A DNA stretch of 64,000 bases from UBA4093 sp036676455 (GCA_036676455.1 JAKFCW010000116.1:1-64000); one strand, 5' to 3'. Positions 49,947 through 61,633 are shown, counted from the first letter of the stretch. A program made the numbers and translations. The notes: generated by a model from the letters alone, not told the origin.

Positions 49947-50645
49947 ATGACCACGTCGCTCGATCTCACGCAGCTCGACTTTTTCAAGGGGCTCGACGCC
50001 AGCGAGCTCCGCCACCTGACGGAAAACGCCCGCGTGCGGGCATTCCATGTCAGCGACGTGCTCTTCCACGAGGACGATCCGCTGGAGCCTACCCTCCGCA
50101 TCCTGATGAGCGGCGGCCTCGAGATCCGCAAGTCGGCCGCCAACGGCAAGGAAACCGTGGTGCGCCTGATCCGGCCCAACGAGATCTTCGCGGTGGCCGC
50201 CCTGTACGATCGCAAGGTCGCCCCGGCCACGGTCGTCGCCTCCGAGAAGAGCCAGGTGCTCGAGATCCGCATGGACGACATTCAGGCCCACATGGCCGAG
50301 AACCCCGGCATCGCCATGAAGCTGCTGGTGGCGTTCGCCCAGCGGCTTCGCGAAACCCAAGATGCCCTGCATGCCGTGGTTTCCGAGCGCGCGAAGACGC
50401 GCCTGGCGGCGCTTTTGCTGCGCATCCTGGATCGCGAAGGCGGCATGCCCGGCACCGGGGGGCTCACGCTCAAGACGAAGCTGCCCCACGCCACGCTGTC
50501 GCGGATGGTGGGGATCACCTACGAGGAGTGCGTCCGGCTGGTGCGCGAGTGGTGCCACGAGCCCGCCATCCTTCGCTACGAGCGTGGCGGAGTCATCACC
50601 GTGCTGGATCGCAAGGGCCTCGAGTCCCTGATCCTGGGCGAGTAA
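49947..50645 (+). CDS. Crp/Fnr-family regulator 2
   Basis: 232 residues, paralog of the protein at 44677 (LDFFKGL..SELR, KSAANGKETVVRLIRP.EIFAVAALYD, and PHATLSRMVGITYEECVRLVREW). The recognition helix is the same Y-E-E-C-V-R, so both should bind the same or very similar operators. Only two Cys, both in the HTH region. ATG 49947 has GAGGAGG 5 bases before it. Upstream lies ATCAGGGTAAACTACCG, the repeated promoter motif. Confidence 0.88.
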   Translation: MTTSLDLTQLDFFKGLDASELRHLTENARVRAFHVSDVLFHEDDPLEPTLRILMSGGLEIRKSAANGKETVVRLIRPNEIFAVAALYDRKVAPATVVASEKSQVLEIRMDDIQAHMAENPGIAMKLLVAFAQRLRETQDALHAVVSERAKTRLAALLLRILDREGGMPGTGGLTLKTKLPHATLSRMVGITYEECVRLVREWCHEPAILRYERGGVITVLDRKGLESLILGE

Positions 50646-50664
50646 GACGACCAACTCCGGCGAG

Positions 50665-50707
50665 TATGAGACACCTCAGCGCAGGCAATCGTCAAGCTTG
50701 ATAGCAT
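50665..50707 (+). promoter_or_regulatory. Crp/Fnr-type operator and -10 of the Cys-rich/barrel/propeller operon
   Basis: TATGAG-ACAC-CTCA (50665-50678), 23 bases, TAGCAT (50702-50707). The spacing is identical to that at nirK. Confidence 0.7.
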
Positions 50708-50810
50708 GAGAGCCTGAAGTTCTCTTGGTCAAGCGACGCTCGCACGGGGCCCCCTGATGCCCCTGGCGGAATCCCCGGTCCAACCGGTCGGCGATGGAAG
50801 GCAGCAAGGC

Positions 50811-51215
50811 ATGACGCGATTCCTGCGCGTGATCCTGATTGTCCTGTCCCTGCTCCTGATGGGAGCACGGGAACTTCCGCGTCCCTGCCTCGGGGACGGG
50901 CAGGGCAATGCGTGCGCCGTGAATCAATGCCAGTGCACCGCACTTTGCTCCTGCCGCTCGGTCTGTGGCGACGACGCCGCGGCTCCCGCCGAGGAGATGG
51001 CCATGGGCGAATCGTGCCACATGCATGCGTCCGACGCCGCCGCGCAGGCTCCGCGCCACTTCTCGCTGCCCGAGCCCCCGTCCCCGGCCTTGCTGGTCGC
51101 TGCCCGGCAGCCCCTCTTACCCCGCGTCGCGCCGCCACGACTGGCCGCCGCGCATGAGCCTCAGCCCTCCCCCAGCCTGAATCCGCCCGTTCCTCCTCCC
51201 CGAATCCAGGCCTGA
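50811..51215 (+). CDS. Cys/His-rich exported protein of unknown function
   Basis: 134 residues: hydrophobic signal segment (about 4-18), then a Cys cluster PCLGDGQGNACAVNQCQC, ALCSCRSVCGDD (8 Cys in about 30 residues), ESCHMHAS, and a Pro-rich C-terminal half. No family recognised; the composition suggests metal binding (copper or iron) or a disulfide-rich fold. ATG 50811 has GGAAGG upstream; an ATG at 50757 would bury the signal peptide. First gene of a three-gene operon. Confidence 0.6.
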   Translation: MTRFLRVILIVLSLLLMGARELPRPCLGDGQGNACAVNQCQCTALCSCRSVCGDDAAAPAEEMAMGESCHMHASDAAAQAPRHFSLPEPPSPALLVAARQPLLPRVAPPRLAAAHEPQPSPSLNPPVPPPRIQA

Positions 51216-51254
51216 TCGCCTGCCCCTAACTGATTCGGAAAGGAGTGAATGGCC

Positions 51255-52229
51255 ATGGCCATTCGATTCGACCACCCCGCCGCATGGCTCGTGGGGATGG
51301 TTCCCTGGGTGCTGGCATGCGCCCCGGCGCTTGCCGCCGACTGCTGCGTCACGATGTCGAGCAGCAGCACGGAGTTCACGAGCCTGTCTGGCTCGACCCT
51401 GCAGGTCGAAACGCCGGGGAAGTTCCTCGTGCAAACCGGCCTCAACCTGCGCGACGTCACCGGCGGCTTCAACGAGCGAAGCGCCTGGACGCCCAAGCCC
51501 AAGGGCAGCAGCCTGACCTCGCTGCAGGGCTCGCTGGGCCTCACCTACTTCCCCACGGAGGGATGGTCGCTGGGACTTCACGTCCCCATGGCGGCCAACC
51601 GCCTCAACCACGCCCAGTGGGGTGCGCTCGGCTCGATCATCCCCCTCGACACCGCGAACGGTGCGGAATCGCTCTCCGGGGGCGGACTGGGTGACATGCA
51701 GCTCCAGGCCTCCTCGATTGCCTACCGAGGAGACGAGTTCTGGCCATCGCTCGCCGTCTGGGGAGGGCTGATCATGCCTTCCGGCACCAGCGCCGGCAAC
51801 CCCGAGAACGTCACCGGCAGCGGCGTCTGGAGCGGCCAGCTCGGCCTCAGCCTCCTGAAGGCCATGGGGCCATGGGAGGTCACGGCCAGCCTCGGTTACC
51901 AGCGCCCGCTCACCCGGCCGGCTGACGGCACGACCAACCCGTTCTACATCGGGCAAGTCGCCACGGCTCAGGTCCAGACGGCCGTCGAGCTGGTTCCCGG
52001 CTGGCGGCTGGGTCTGGGGGCCTCGGGGTACTACGGCACGCTCGCGAGCGCCGACCCCGCCACGGCGGACTCGCTGCTCGGCAAGCTGAAACTGATGCCG
52101 AGCGTAGAATGGCGCTTCGCCGCGCAGCAGGGGGTGCGGGCCGCTTACGGCGCGGATCCCGCCGCCGGTCCCCAGATCAACGCCATGACGGACCAGACCC
52201 TCTTTCTCGTTTACTACCGCTACTTCTAG
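51255..52229 (+). CDS. outer-membrane beta-barrel protein
   Basis: 324 residues: signal peptide ending ALAADCC, then about 14 amphipathic strands (SLGLHVPMAANRL, VTASLGYQRPL, WRLGLGASGYYG) and a C-terminal VYYRYF ending in Phe. Resembles the MetA-pathway/transporter barrel group. A Cys pair follows the signal cleavage site, echoing the Cys-rich neighbour. ATG 51255 lies 9 bases after AGGAG; ATG 51249 is closer than is usual. Confidence 0.6.
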   Translation: MAIRFDHPAAWLVGMVPWVLACAPALAADCCVTMSSSSTEFTSLSGSTLQVETPGKFLVQTGLNLRDVTGGFNERSAWTPKPKGSSLTSLQGSLGLTYFPTEGWSLGLHVPMAANRLNHAQWGALGSIIPLDTANGAESLSGGGLGDMQLQASSIAYRGDEFWPSLAVWGGLIMPSGTSAGNPENVTGSGVWSGQLGLSLLKAMGPWEVTASLGYQRPLTRPADGTTNPFYIGQVATAQVQTAVELVPGWRLGLGASGYYGTLASADPATADSLLGKLKLMPSVEWRFAAQQGVRAAYGADPAAGPQINAMTDQTLFLVYYRYF

Positions 52230-52271
52230 GCTCCCGTTCGGTCGAGCCTCGACATCGAAAGGAACACCCTC

Positions 52272-53558
52272 ATGAACGCTACTCTGAAGCGTGTCGCGAC
52301 CCGGGCGATCGCCCCCACGGTCGTCCTGACCCTCGCCCTCACGCTCTCGGGCTGCCCCAACGTCCTCGGCAACGGCGACTCCCAGGAAATCCCCTCGAAC
52401 GCCCTGCAAATGAGCGCGAAGTCGACCATCAAGGTCGGCGACCATCCCCACGGCATCGCGCTCGCAGGCGGCATCCTCGTCAACGGCAACACCGGCTCGG
52501 GCAACGTCTCGCTGATCGATCCCACGACCGACGCGGTGGTATCGACCCTGGAGTTCGAAGGCGGCAAGGACCACAACAGCCCCAACAACACCGTGGGCAC
52601 GCCTGACGGCAAGTACGCCATCGCGCTCGATACCAAGGCCAACGTGCTGCGGGTCTTCAAGGGCGAGACTCGCACGGAAGTCGGCACGGTGGCCCTCCCC
52701 GCGAAGCCCGGAAGCCTCGCCTGGGCAGACGAATCGACCGCGTACGTCACGCTTCTTCCCTCGGCGAATGGGACGAACACCGGAATGCACACGATGCACG
52801 CCACGACCATGGGCCCCAACGACAACGTCGTGAAGGTCTCCTGGCCCAACGGCTTCGAGGGTGACGTCCACAGCGCGTCGTTCCCGTTGAACCGCGAGGG
52901 CATGACCTCCTTCACGGCGGGCGTCCTCGCAGCCGGCGGCGGCTTCGTCGCCGTCGCCAATACGCCCGACAACTCGGTCTCGTTCGCCAAGGCCAGCGAT
53001 CCGCAGGCCGTCACGACCCTGAAGGAAGGCAACGGTCCGGGGGCACTCGGCATCTCAACCCATGGCGGCAAGGCCACCCTGGTCATCGCCAACACCACCT
53101 CCAACACGGTGACCCTGTACGACCTCGAGGCCAAGGCCACGCTGAAGACCTTCCAGGTCGGCTCGACCCCGGCGGACATGGTCCTGCGGGGCGACGGGCG
53201 CTTCGCGTACGTGACCTGCAAGGGCGCCGACGAGGTCGCGGTCATCGACCTGACCAGCCAGGCCCTGCAGGCGCAGGTCAAGATCGGGCGCAACCTCGCC
53301 GATCGCCCAGCCAAGCCTAGCCATGCCTTTGCCGTGGCGAAGCCCGGTGCGACCGCTGCGGCCGTCGCCCAGCAGATCTGGGTCGGTGGCGATGGGGACG
53401 ACTCGGTGACGGTGCTGGATGCCGAGACCCAGAAGGTGGTCGCCGTGATCACCGTGGGCAAGGGCATGCACAAGATGGCGTTCACCGCGGACAAGGCCTA
53501 CGTTTCGAACATGCTGGACGGCACCGTCTCGGTGATCGACCGCTCGGTAATCAAGTAA
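52272..53558 (+). CDS. beta-propeller lipoprotein (YncE/d1-propeller-like)
   Basis: 428 residues with a lipobox LTLSGC (residues 23-28), then repeated blades of the YVTN/YncE type: GNVSLIDPTTDAVVSTLEF, NTVTLYDLEAKATLKTFQVG, DEVAVIDLTSQ, DSVTVLDAETQKVVAVITVG. A His/Met-rich loop TGMHTMHATTMG (about residues 176-188) could bind copper. Related in fold to NirF/NirN but with no heme c domain. Third gene of the operon, followed by a terminator. Confidence 0.7.
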   Translation: MNATLKRVATRAIAPTVVLTLALTLSGCPNVLGNGDSQEIPSNALQMSAKSTIKVGDHPHGIALAGGILVNGNTGSGNVSLIDPTTDAVVSTLEFEGGKDHNSPNNTVGTPDGKYAIALDTKANVLRVFKGETRTEVGTVALPAKPGSLAWADESTAYVTLLPSANGTNTGMHTMHATTMGPNDNVVKVSWPNGFEGDVHSASFPLNREGMTSFTAGVLAAGGGFVAVANTPDNSVSFAKASDPQAVTTLKEGNGPGALGISTHGGKATLVIANTTSNTVTLYDLEAKATLKTFQVGSTPADMVLRGDGRFAYVTCKGADEVAVIDLTSQALQAQVKIGRNLADRPAKPSHAFAVAKPGATAAAVAQQIWVGGDGDDSVTVLDAETQKVVAVITVGKGMHKMAFTADKAYVSNMLDGTVSVIDRSVIK

Positions 53559-53565
53559 GCAAATC

Positions 53566-53608
53566 GAAGCGGCCCGGTCGATGACGTCGACCGGGCCGCT
53601 TCTTCTTT
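53566..53608 (+). terminator. terminator of the propeller operon
   Basis: GAAGCGGCCCGGTCGA pairs with TCGACCGGGCCGCTTC (53587-53602) and is followed by TTCTTTT. Confidence 0.85.
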
Positions 53609-53617
53609 TGGGTGTGG

Positions 53618-54850
53618 CTAGGCGCTGCGCGCGTGACGGTAGGAGAAGTAGGCGCTGCCCACCAGCCAGAACCAGCCCAGCAGGCCGAGGATACCCGACA
53701 GTCGCAGCCATTCGCCGTGTCCGCCGAGGAGTACGCCGGTTCCCCAGAGGATGGCGAGCTGGAAGAGGACGAAGGCGGTCCACGACCAGGCGGGGGGGGT
53801 AACCTCACCGGGGGAGGTCTCGTCCTCGTCCCCGCGCACCATGGTGAGCATCAGGCGGATCCCGATGTGAAGCAGGTAGCCGTTCACCGATTGCCCCATC
53901 CAGCCAACCAAGGCAACGAAGGCCAGGGGTGCCTGCCAGTGGGTCATCCCGGCGTTCACGCCGGCTCCCAGAATCACGGCGAGCACGAAGTAGACCAGGG
54001 AGGCCGCGATGAAGGCCTGGGGCGGGCGGTTGGGGTTGGGCGCCTTCCAGAGGACCCGGGCGATATCCACCAGGTAAAGGATAGCGGCCAGCCCCGCCAG
54101 GGCCACGCCGAGCCAGCGCCAGGCCACATGCGCGATTCCCGGCAGCAGGCCCAGCAAGATCAGGATCAGCCCTCCGAAGAATCCCGCGGAAATGAGCACA
54201 TGGAAGGGCAGCAGGAAGCGCTTACGCCCGGTGACCGGGAAGACAGTGCGGGCCGACACGCCCAGGATCAGCAGGCTCAGCCAGCCCCCTCCGGCCAGGA
54301 TGGCGTGCAGGGGAAGCAGAGTGGCGAGCAGTTGGGACCAGGGCGCTCCGGCCAGAGCCCAGGCCATGGTCCCACCGAGGATGGCGGCGAGCAGCAGGGC
54401 CGTGAGGACCGAGGTGAAGGCGAAGCGGTAGGGGACCTTGGTGCCCGGAGGCACCTGGTAGCGAATCATGGTGATGAACGCCGGGATCATGAAGCTGACC
54501 AGGCTGGCGATGAGCAGGCCCGCCCCCCACTGAAACGCCCAGGGGCCGATGCCCAGGAAGGCTCCGACCAAGAGCAGGGTGCCGATGCCGTAGGGCAGCA
54601 GAGCCCAGCGGGCGACGGGCTCGAGTTCCCAGTCGGTATCGAGGAACCCAGGGATCACGTGGACCATGACCGCCAGGGCCGTCATGGTGAGCCAGCCGAG
54701 CGATACCATGTGAACCCAGGCCAGGGCCGGGAAGGACATGCCCGGCACGCTCGGCCAGGACGTGAGCGCCAGCAGCAGCCAGGAGAGGCCGTGGCCGGCC
54801 ATTCCCGCCACCAGGGCGAACGGGGGAATCCAGGGTTTGGTCTCGCTCAT
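53618..54850 (-). CDS. multi-pass membrane protein, heme-copper-oxidase/NnrS-like
   Basis: 410 residues with about 11-12 helices. His residues occur in ALAWVHMVSLGWLTMTALAVMVHVIPG (in parts), LPLHAILAGGGW and TGRKRFLLPFHVLISAG. This arrangement resembles the protein at 40288, though overall similarity is low. No ligand set for a reductase is seen. No obvious operator upstream. Function unknown; a heme-binding membrane protein linked to NO metabolism is the best guess. Confidence 0.55.
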   Translation of the reverse strand: MSETKPWIPPFALVAGMAGHGLSWLLLALTSWPSVPGMSFPALAWVHMVSLGWLTMTALAVMVHVIPGFLDTDWELEPVARWALLPYGIGTLLLVGAFLGIGPWAFQWGAGLLIASLVSFMIPAFITMIRYQVPPGTKVPYRFAFTSVLTALLLAAILGGTMAWALAGAPWSQLLATLLPLHAILAGGGWLSLLILGVSARTVFPVTGRKRFLLPFHVLISAGFFGGLILILLGLLPGIAHVAWRWLGVALAGLAAILYLVDIARVLWKAPNPNRPPQAFIAASLVYFVLAVILGAGVNAGMTHWQAPLAFVALVGWMGQSVNGYLLHIGIRLMLTMVRGDEDETSPGEVTPPAWSWTAFVLFQLAILWGTGVLLGGHGEWLRLSGILGLLGWFWLVGSAYFSYRHARSA

Positions 54851-54911
54851 CGAGATGCTCCCTTCCCTCTGACGATGTTGAGGCTACGAGTGAGGGTCAT
54901 GCGGGTTCCTC

Positions 54912-56471
54912 TTAGGGCATTCTGACATGCATGGGGGCGGGGGGCAACGACGGAGAGGCCGAGGCGGCGCGCTCGGCCACGGGAACGCCCTTGAAGGCCG
55001 ATACCGCCGCTTGCATCCGCTGGGCGCGCGCCTGGAGATCCCGCGCCGAGCGCGCGATGTCATCGGTGGCCTGGGCGCTCTCCTCGGCGGAGGCCCGGAT
55101 GGCGTCGACAGCTACCTGGAGATCGCGGCCTCCCTCCTCCTGGGCCTGGCTTGAGCGCGAGACCTCGGGGATGCGCTCGGTCATCATGGCGACCTCCTCG
55201 AGCACATGTTCGGAGCGTTGCGCCTGCGTGCGGGTGGCCTCGGAGACCTTCACGGTGAGCTGGTTCATGGAGCCGACGGCGTCGGTGATCTGCGCGGCGG
55301 CCAGGGCCTGTTCGTTGGACGCATGCGAGATCTGGGTCATCAGGTCGGAGACCTGCGTGACGGACGTGACGATGACCCCCAGGGACTCGCCCGCCTGGGT
55401 GGCGAGCCGGGTGCCGTCGGTGATGGCCTTGCGGCCATCCTGGGTGCTGCTCACCGCCTGGGTGGTCTCACGCTGGATGCCCTGGATGAGCGTCGCGATC
55501 TCGCCGGTGGCCTTGGAGGAGCGCTCGGCGAGCTTGCGGACCTCGTCGGCGACGACCGCGAAGCCGCGGCCGTGCTCGCCGGCCCGCGCCGCCTCGATGG
55601 CCGCGTTGAGGGCCAGGAGGTTGGTCTGCTCGGCGATGTCGTCGATCACCGCCACGATCTCCCCGATCTCCTCCGAGCGCTTGCCGAGGCCTTCGATGGC
55701 CGTGACGATGGCCGCCATCGTCTCTTGAATCCGGGCCATGCCCGCGATGCTCTGCGATACGGCCTCTCGCCCATCCTGGGCAGCCCTGGCCGAGCGCTCC
55801 GAGACCTCGTTCGCCTGGCCGACGTGAGAGGCCACCTGCTGGATGCTCGCGGCCATCTGCTCGATCGACGCGGAGGTCTGGCCCACGGCCGCGGCCAGCG
55901 CATCGGTGTGGCCAGCGACCTGGCGGATGGCCGAGACCATCTCATGCACCGAGCGCGAGGCGACATCCGCGTTCTCGCTGAGCGCCCGGGCATTGTGTCC
56001 GACCTCGCGGCTGCGCTCGGCCATGGCGGTCACGCTGCGATTGGCCGTCACGATGGCGCCGAGCTGGTGATCCGAGGAGCGGGCGGTTTGCTCGGAGGCG
56101 CACGAGATGCGGCCCACACCGGCCTCCACGTCCTCTGCGGCGCCCCGCACCTCGGCGACGAGTCCGCGCAGGTTGCCGACCATGCGCTTGACCGTCCGCA
56201 GCATCGCAGCCGTCTCGTCCTGGGCCTCGGAAGTGGGCACGTCGCGGCTGAGGTCGCCGTCGCTGACCGCCGAGAGGTTGTCCATCACGGTGTTGACGTC
56301 CCGGCGGATCGTCAGCAGCGTCCAGAAATCACCGGCCAGGTCGATCACCAGCAAGGCGACGAAGAAGAGCGCGGTCGCGAGGCTCATCTGGAAGCCGACG
56401 AAGAGCTGGAACAATCCAATGAGCGCTCCGACGGAAAGCACATGGAAGACGAGTTTCTGCTGGATGGTCAT
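54912..56471 (-). CDS. methyl-accepting chemotaxis protein
   Basis: 519 residues. Two hydrophobic helices (about 8-28 and 31-50) with almost no periplasmic loop, a HAMP-like region (NTVMDNLSAVSDGDLSRDV), then a long signalling coiled coil with the hairpin tip EIVAVIDDIAEQTNLLALNAAIEAARAGEHGRGFAVVADEVRKLAERS (present in consecutive parts). No ligand-binding domain, so it would sense an internal or membrane signal. 14 bases after the EAL gene, likely the same transcript. Confidence 0.9.
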   Translation of the reverse strand: MTIQQKLVFHVLSVGALIGLFQLFVGFQMSLATALFFVALLVIDLAGDFWTLLTIRRDVNTVMDNLSAVSDGDLSRDVPTSEAQDETAAMLRTVKRMVGNLRGLVAEVRGAAEDVEAGVGRISCASEQTARSSDHQLGAIVTANRSVTAMAERSREVGHNARALSENADVASRSVHEMVSAIRQVAGHTDALAAAVGQTSASIEQMAASIQQVASHVGQANEVSERSARAAQDGREAVSQSIAGMARIQETMAAIVTAIEGLGKRSEEIGEIVAVIDDIAEQTNLLALNAAIEAARAGEHGRGFAVVADEVRKLAERSSKATGEIATLIQGIQRETTQAVSSTQDGRKAITDGTRLATQAGESLGVIVTSVTQVSDLMTQISHASNEQALAAAQITDAVGSMNQLTVKVSEATRTQAQRSEHVLEEVAMMTERIPEVSRSSQAQEEGGRDLQVAVDAIRASAEESAQATDDIARSARDLQARAQRMQAAVSAFKGVPVAERAASASPSLPPAPMHVRMP

Positions 56472-56485
56472 GGTTACCTTTCAGG

Positions 56486-57571
56486 TCAGCGAGTAAGGGC
56501 GGCCGCGTGGAAGCTGGGAAGCGGAGCGGGCTTGGCGAAAAGGAACCCCTGCGCCAGGTCGGCCCCATGGGCCTGGAACCACTGGAGTTCGGACAAGTCC
56601 TCGATCCCTTCGGCTACGCTTCGTATACCCAGAGATCGGCAAAGATCAAGTAGACGCGCCGTTATCGCCGACTTATAGGGGTCCAAATGCACGTGCCGCA
56701 CCAATTCCCGGTCGATCTTGACGAAGTCGGGCCGCAGCAGGTGCAGCAGGGTGACCGAGGAGAATCCGGCTCCGAAGTCGTCCAGGGCGATGCGCACGCC
56801 CTCCTGGCGGCAGTAATCGCGCAGGGCCGTGAGGTCCTGCGGGCTGCGGGCGCGGTCGGTTTCGACGATTTCGAAGACGACCCGCTCGCGCTTGAGGCCA
56901 GCCGCGTCGATCTGGCGCAGGGTCGCCTGGAGGCAGGAGGCGGGATCATTGATGGCCGCGGGGTTGAGGTTGAGAAAGAGCGTGTGAGGCAGGCCGGCGC
57001 GGCCCGCTTCGGTGATCGCGCTGTGGCGGGCGCGCTGGTCCAGGGCCGTGAGCATGCCGGCCTCTCGGGCGGCGTCGAACATGCGGATCGGGGGAACGAT
57101 TCCGCCCGCTTCGTCCAGCCCGCGCAAGAGCGCTTCCTGGGCAAAGATCTGCGAAGGGCTTGCCGCCTCCACGATGGGCTGGAAGTAGCTGGTCATGCGC
57201 TGTGCTTGCATCATGCCGATCAGCCAGTCGCCGTCACTGCGGGCGATCAGTTCGGCAAGCGTGGTCACCTTCCCCAGATCTGCGATGCCCGGGGTCTCGG
57301 CCGATTCCATGAATAGCGCCCTGGCCTGCGTGCGCTCGGTATGGGTCAAGAGGCCACCGAGGCGCTTCAGGAGGGCGCCCAGGCCACCGGGTTGGACCCC
57401 GAGGTGGAGGTCCCGGGTTCCTGCGAGCGGATGCTCCGGGAAGCCTTCTCGGACCTTGGCGAGGGCAACCTCGGAGGGCAGGAAGAGATAGAGACGCCCG
57501 CCCGCCGGGCTTAGCCTCGGCAGCGTGGAGCAGCTCGTGCAGTGAACACCCAACTTGTCGCAGATTCCCAT
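56486..57571 (-). CDS. EAL-domain protein (cyclic di-GMP phosphodiesterase)
   Basis: 361 residues. The C-terminal EAL domain keeps EALLRG, the metal and catalytic residues in NLNPAAI, FEIVETD, LDDFGAGFSS, KIDRELV, EGIED and QGFLFAKP, so it is predicted to be active. The N-terminus has a short Cys cluster ICDKLGVHCTSCSTL that may bind a metal or heme as a sensor. ATG 57571 has AAGGA 6 bases upstream. First gene of a two-gene unit with the chemoreceptor. Confidence 0.88.
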   Translation of the reverse strand: MGICDKLGVHCTSCSTLPRLSPAGGRLYLFLPSEVALAKVREGFPEHPLAGTRDLHLGVQPGGLGALLKRLGGLLTHTERTQARALFMESAETPGIADLGKVTTLAELIARSDGDWLIGMMQAQRMTSYFQPIVEAASPSQIFAQEALLRGLDEAGGIVPPIRMFDAAREAGMLTALDQRARHSAITEAGRAGLPHTLFLNLNPAAINDPASCLQATLRQIDAAGLKRERVVFEIVETDRARSPQDLTALRDYCRQEGVRIALDDFGAGFSSVTLLHLLRPDFVKIDRELVRHVHLDPYKSAITARLLDLCRSLGIRSVAEGIEDLSELQWFQAHGADLAQGFLFAKPAPLPSFHAAALTR

Positions 57572-57610
57572 GGCCAATCCTTCGTCATCGTATTGCCGAA
57601 TTACTTAACC

Positions 57611-57651
57611 AGGTTAACTGCTTTCAGGGAGCGAGAAACTGATCTAGCTCA
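57611..57651 (-). promoter_or_regulatory. Crp/Fnr-type operator and -10 of the EAL-chemoreceptor genes
   Basis: On the minus strand TGAG-CTAG-ATCA (57651-57640), 23 bases, TAACCT (57616-57611). One half-site is of the new TGAG type, the other is the classical FNR ATCA. Confidence 0.55.
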
Positions 57652-57692
57652 GAGACTGGCGAAAGACGCTAGTACGCCCCACCGACCGAGGA

Positions 57693-58223
57693 TCAGGCGC
57701 CGCGGCGGCGGCGCATCTCCGAGCCGAGCTTGGAGAGCTGCTCGGCCGTGAGCAGGTCAGCGGCCCGCGACAGGATATGCTCGTCCTCCTGGCGGATATG
57801 GCGCTCGTAGTGGACCCGCAGGTCGGAGGCGAGCGAGCGCAGGGCCTCGACGTCCTCGGCCGTGACGCCGGCGTTGAGGCGGTCGCAGAGCTCCTCGAGC
57901 TCGACGTGCATCGCGTCGATGACCCGGTGATCCGTTTCCAGGACGTCGATCAGCTCCTTCAGGGAAGCGTCCGGTGCTTGCCGCAGCATCGGGAAGAGGT
58001 TCAGCTCCTCGTCGTCGGTGTGGTGCACTCCGGCGGTGGCGAAGTGGCGCCGGACGTCCTCCAGCACGCGGAGGGCCTCCGCATGGCGCTCGGAGGCAGG
58101 TTCCGAGAGGCGATCGGCAATGTGAGAGAGCTGTTCAAGGCGGCGCTCGAGCCGGCGGTGACACGCCGACAGCATCGCCAGCGGGGTATCGAAACCGGGC
58201 GCGGGGCCCATCAAGTCGATCAT
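57693..58223 (-). CDS. hemerythrin HHE-domain protein
   Basis: 176 residues, four-helix bundle with diiron ligands: ACHRRLERRL, HHTDDEELNLFP, LETDHRVIDAMHVELEE and HYERHIRQEDEHIL. Could bind oxygen or NO, or serve iron-sulfur repair together with the separate ScdA N-terminal domain protein at 39365. AAAGGAG precedes the start. Confidence 0.87.
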   Translation of the reverse strand: MIDLMGPAPGFDTPLAMLSACHRRLERRLEQLSHIADRLSEPASERHAEALRVLEDVRRHFATAGVHHTDDEELNLFPMLRQAPDASLKELIDVLETDHRVIDAMHVELEELCDRLNAGVTAEDVEALRSLASDLRVHYERHIRQEDEHILSRAADLLTAEQLSKLGSEMRRRRGA

Positions 58224-58245
58224 TGGCAGGCTTCTCCTTTCTGGC

Positions 58246-60942
<2,697 letters not shown>

Positions 60943-61141
60943 GAGGCCTCCTGAGAGCAGGGATGCACGGGGTCCATGGTGCCTGCGCGGGAGCTTGCGG
61001 ACAACCGCAGTTCCTACCCTTTCGACCGGGAATCCGGGCCCTGTGCGGGGGGTCCTCATGCGGGCAGGGGGATTGGGTAGTTTCACCGGATGACGATTGC
61101 GGGGAGTTTTGTGAGCATGGGACCAGAAAAGGAGGTGCCGT

Positions 61142-61621
61142 ATGAAGATTCTCGTCGCCGTCGACGGCTCTGGGTTCTCTCGGCTCGCGGTCGAGCAAGC
61201 TGCCGATCTCGCGGAGGCCAAAGGAGCCGAGATCCTTCTCTTGACCGTGTCCAGCGTGATCAACATGGGCTCGTACGCCGCGGTCGCCTACATGCCCGAC
61301 TCCACCTGGGAAGTGCCGACCAAGGATCAGGCCCTGGAGATCCTGGACGAGGCCGCCGCGATCCTGAAGGCACGGGGCCTGCAGGCCCGCTCGCTGCATC
61401 GCCTGGGAGGAATCTCTGATACCATCTTGGAGGTGGCCGACCACGAAGCGGTCGACCTCATCGTGGTGGGCTCGCATGGCCGGACCGGCCTGACCCGCTT
61501 CCTGCTGGGATCCGTGTCGAGCCAGGTGGCCTCGCATGCCCGCTGCTCGGTGCTGGTCGCCAAGCACCCGGTGACGACCGCGCCGCGCTCGGAATCCGCC
61601 GCTCAGGCTCTGGCAGACTGA
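61142..61621 (+). CDS. universal stress protein (UspA family)
   Basis: 159 residues: ILVAVDGSGFSRLAVEQA at the N-terminus and the ATP-binding motif GSHGRTGLTRFLLGSVS near the C-terminus. AAAGGAGG 7 bases before ATG. Often induced under low oxygen in denitrifiers. 12 bases before the next gene, probably co-transcribed with the two-component pair. Confidence 0.92.
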   Translation: MKILVAVDGSGFSRLAVEQAADLAEAKGAEILLLTVSSVINMGSYAAVAYMPDSTWEVPTKDQALEILDEAAAILKARGLQARSLHRLGGISDTILEVADHEAVDLIVVGSHGRTGLTRFLLGSVSSQVASHARCSVLVAKHPVTTAPRSESAAQALAD

Positions 61622-61633
61622 GAGGGAAAGGGG

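Noticed and set aside
51255..53558. Nitrous oxide reductase accessory (nos) genes
   Set aside because: The propeller lipoprotein has no Cu(A) motif or NosZ-type His clusters, and no NosD/F/Y homolog is near. N2O reduction cannot be claimed from this window.
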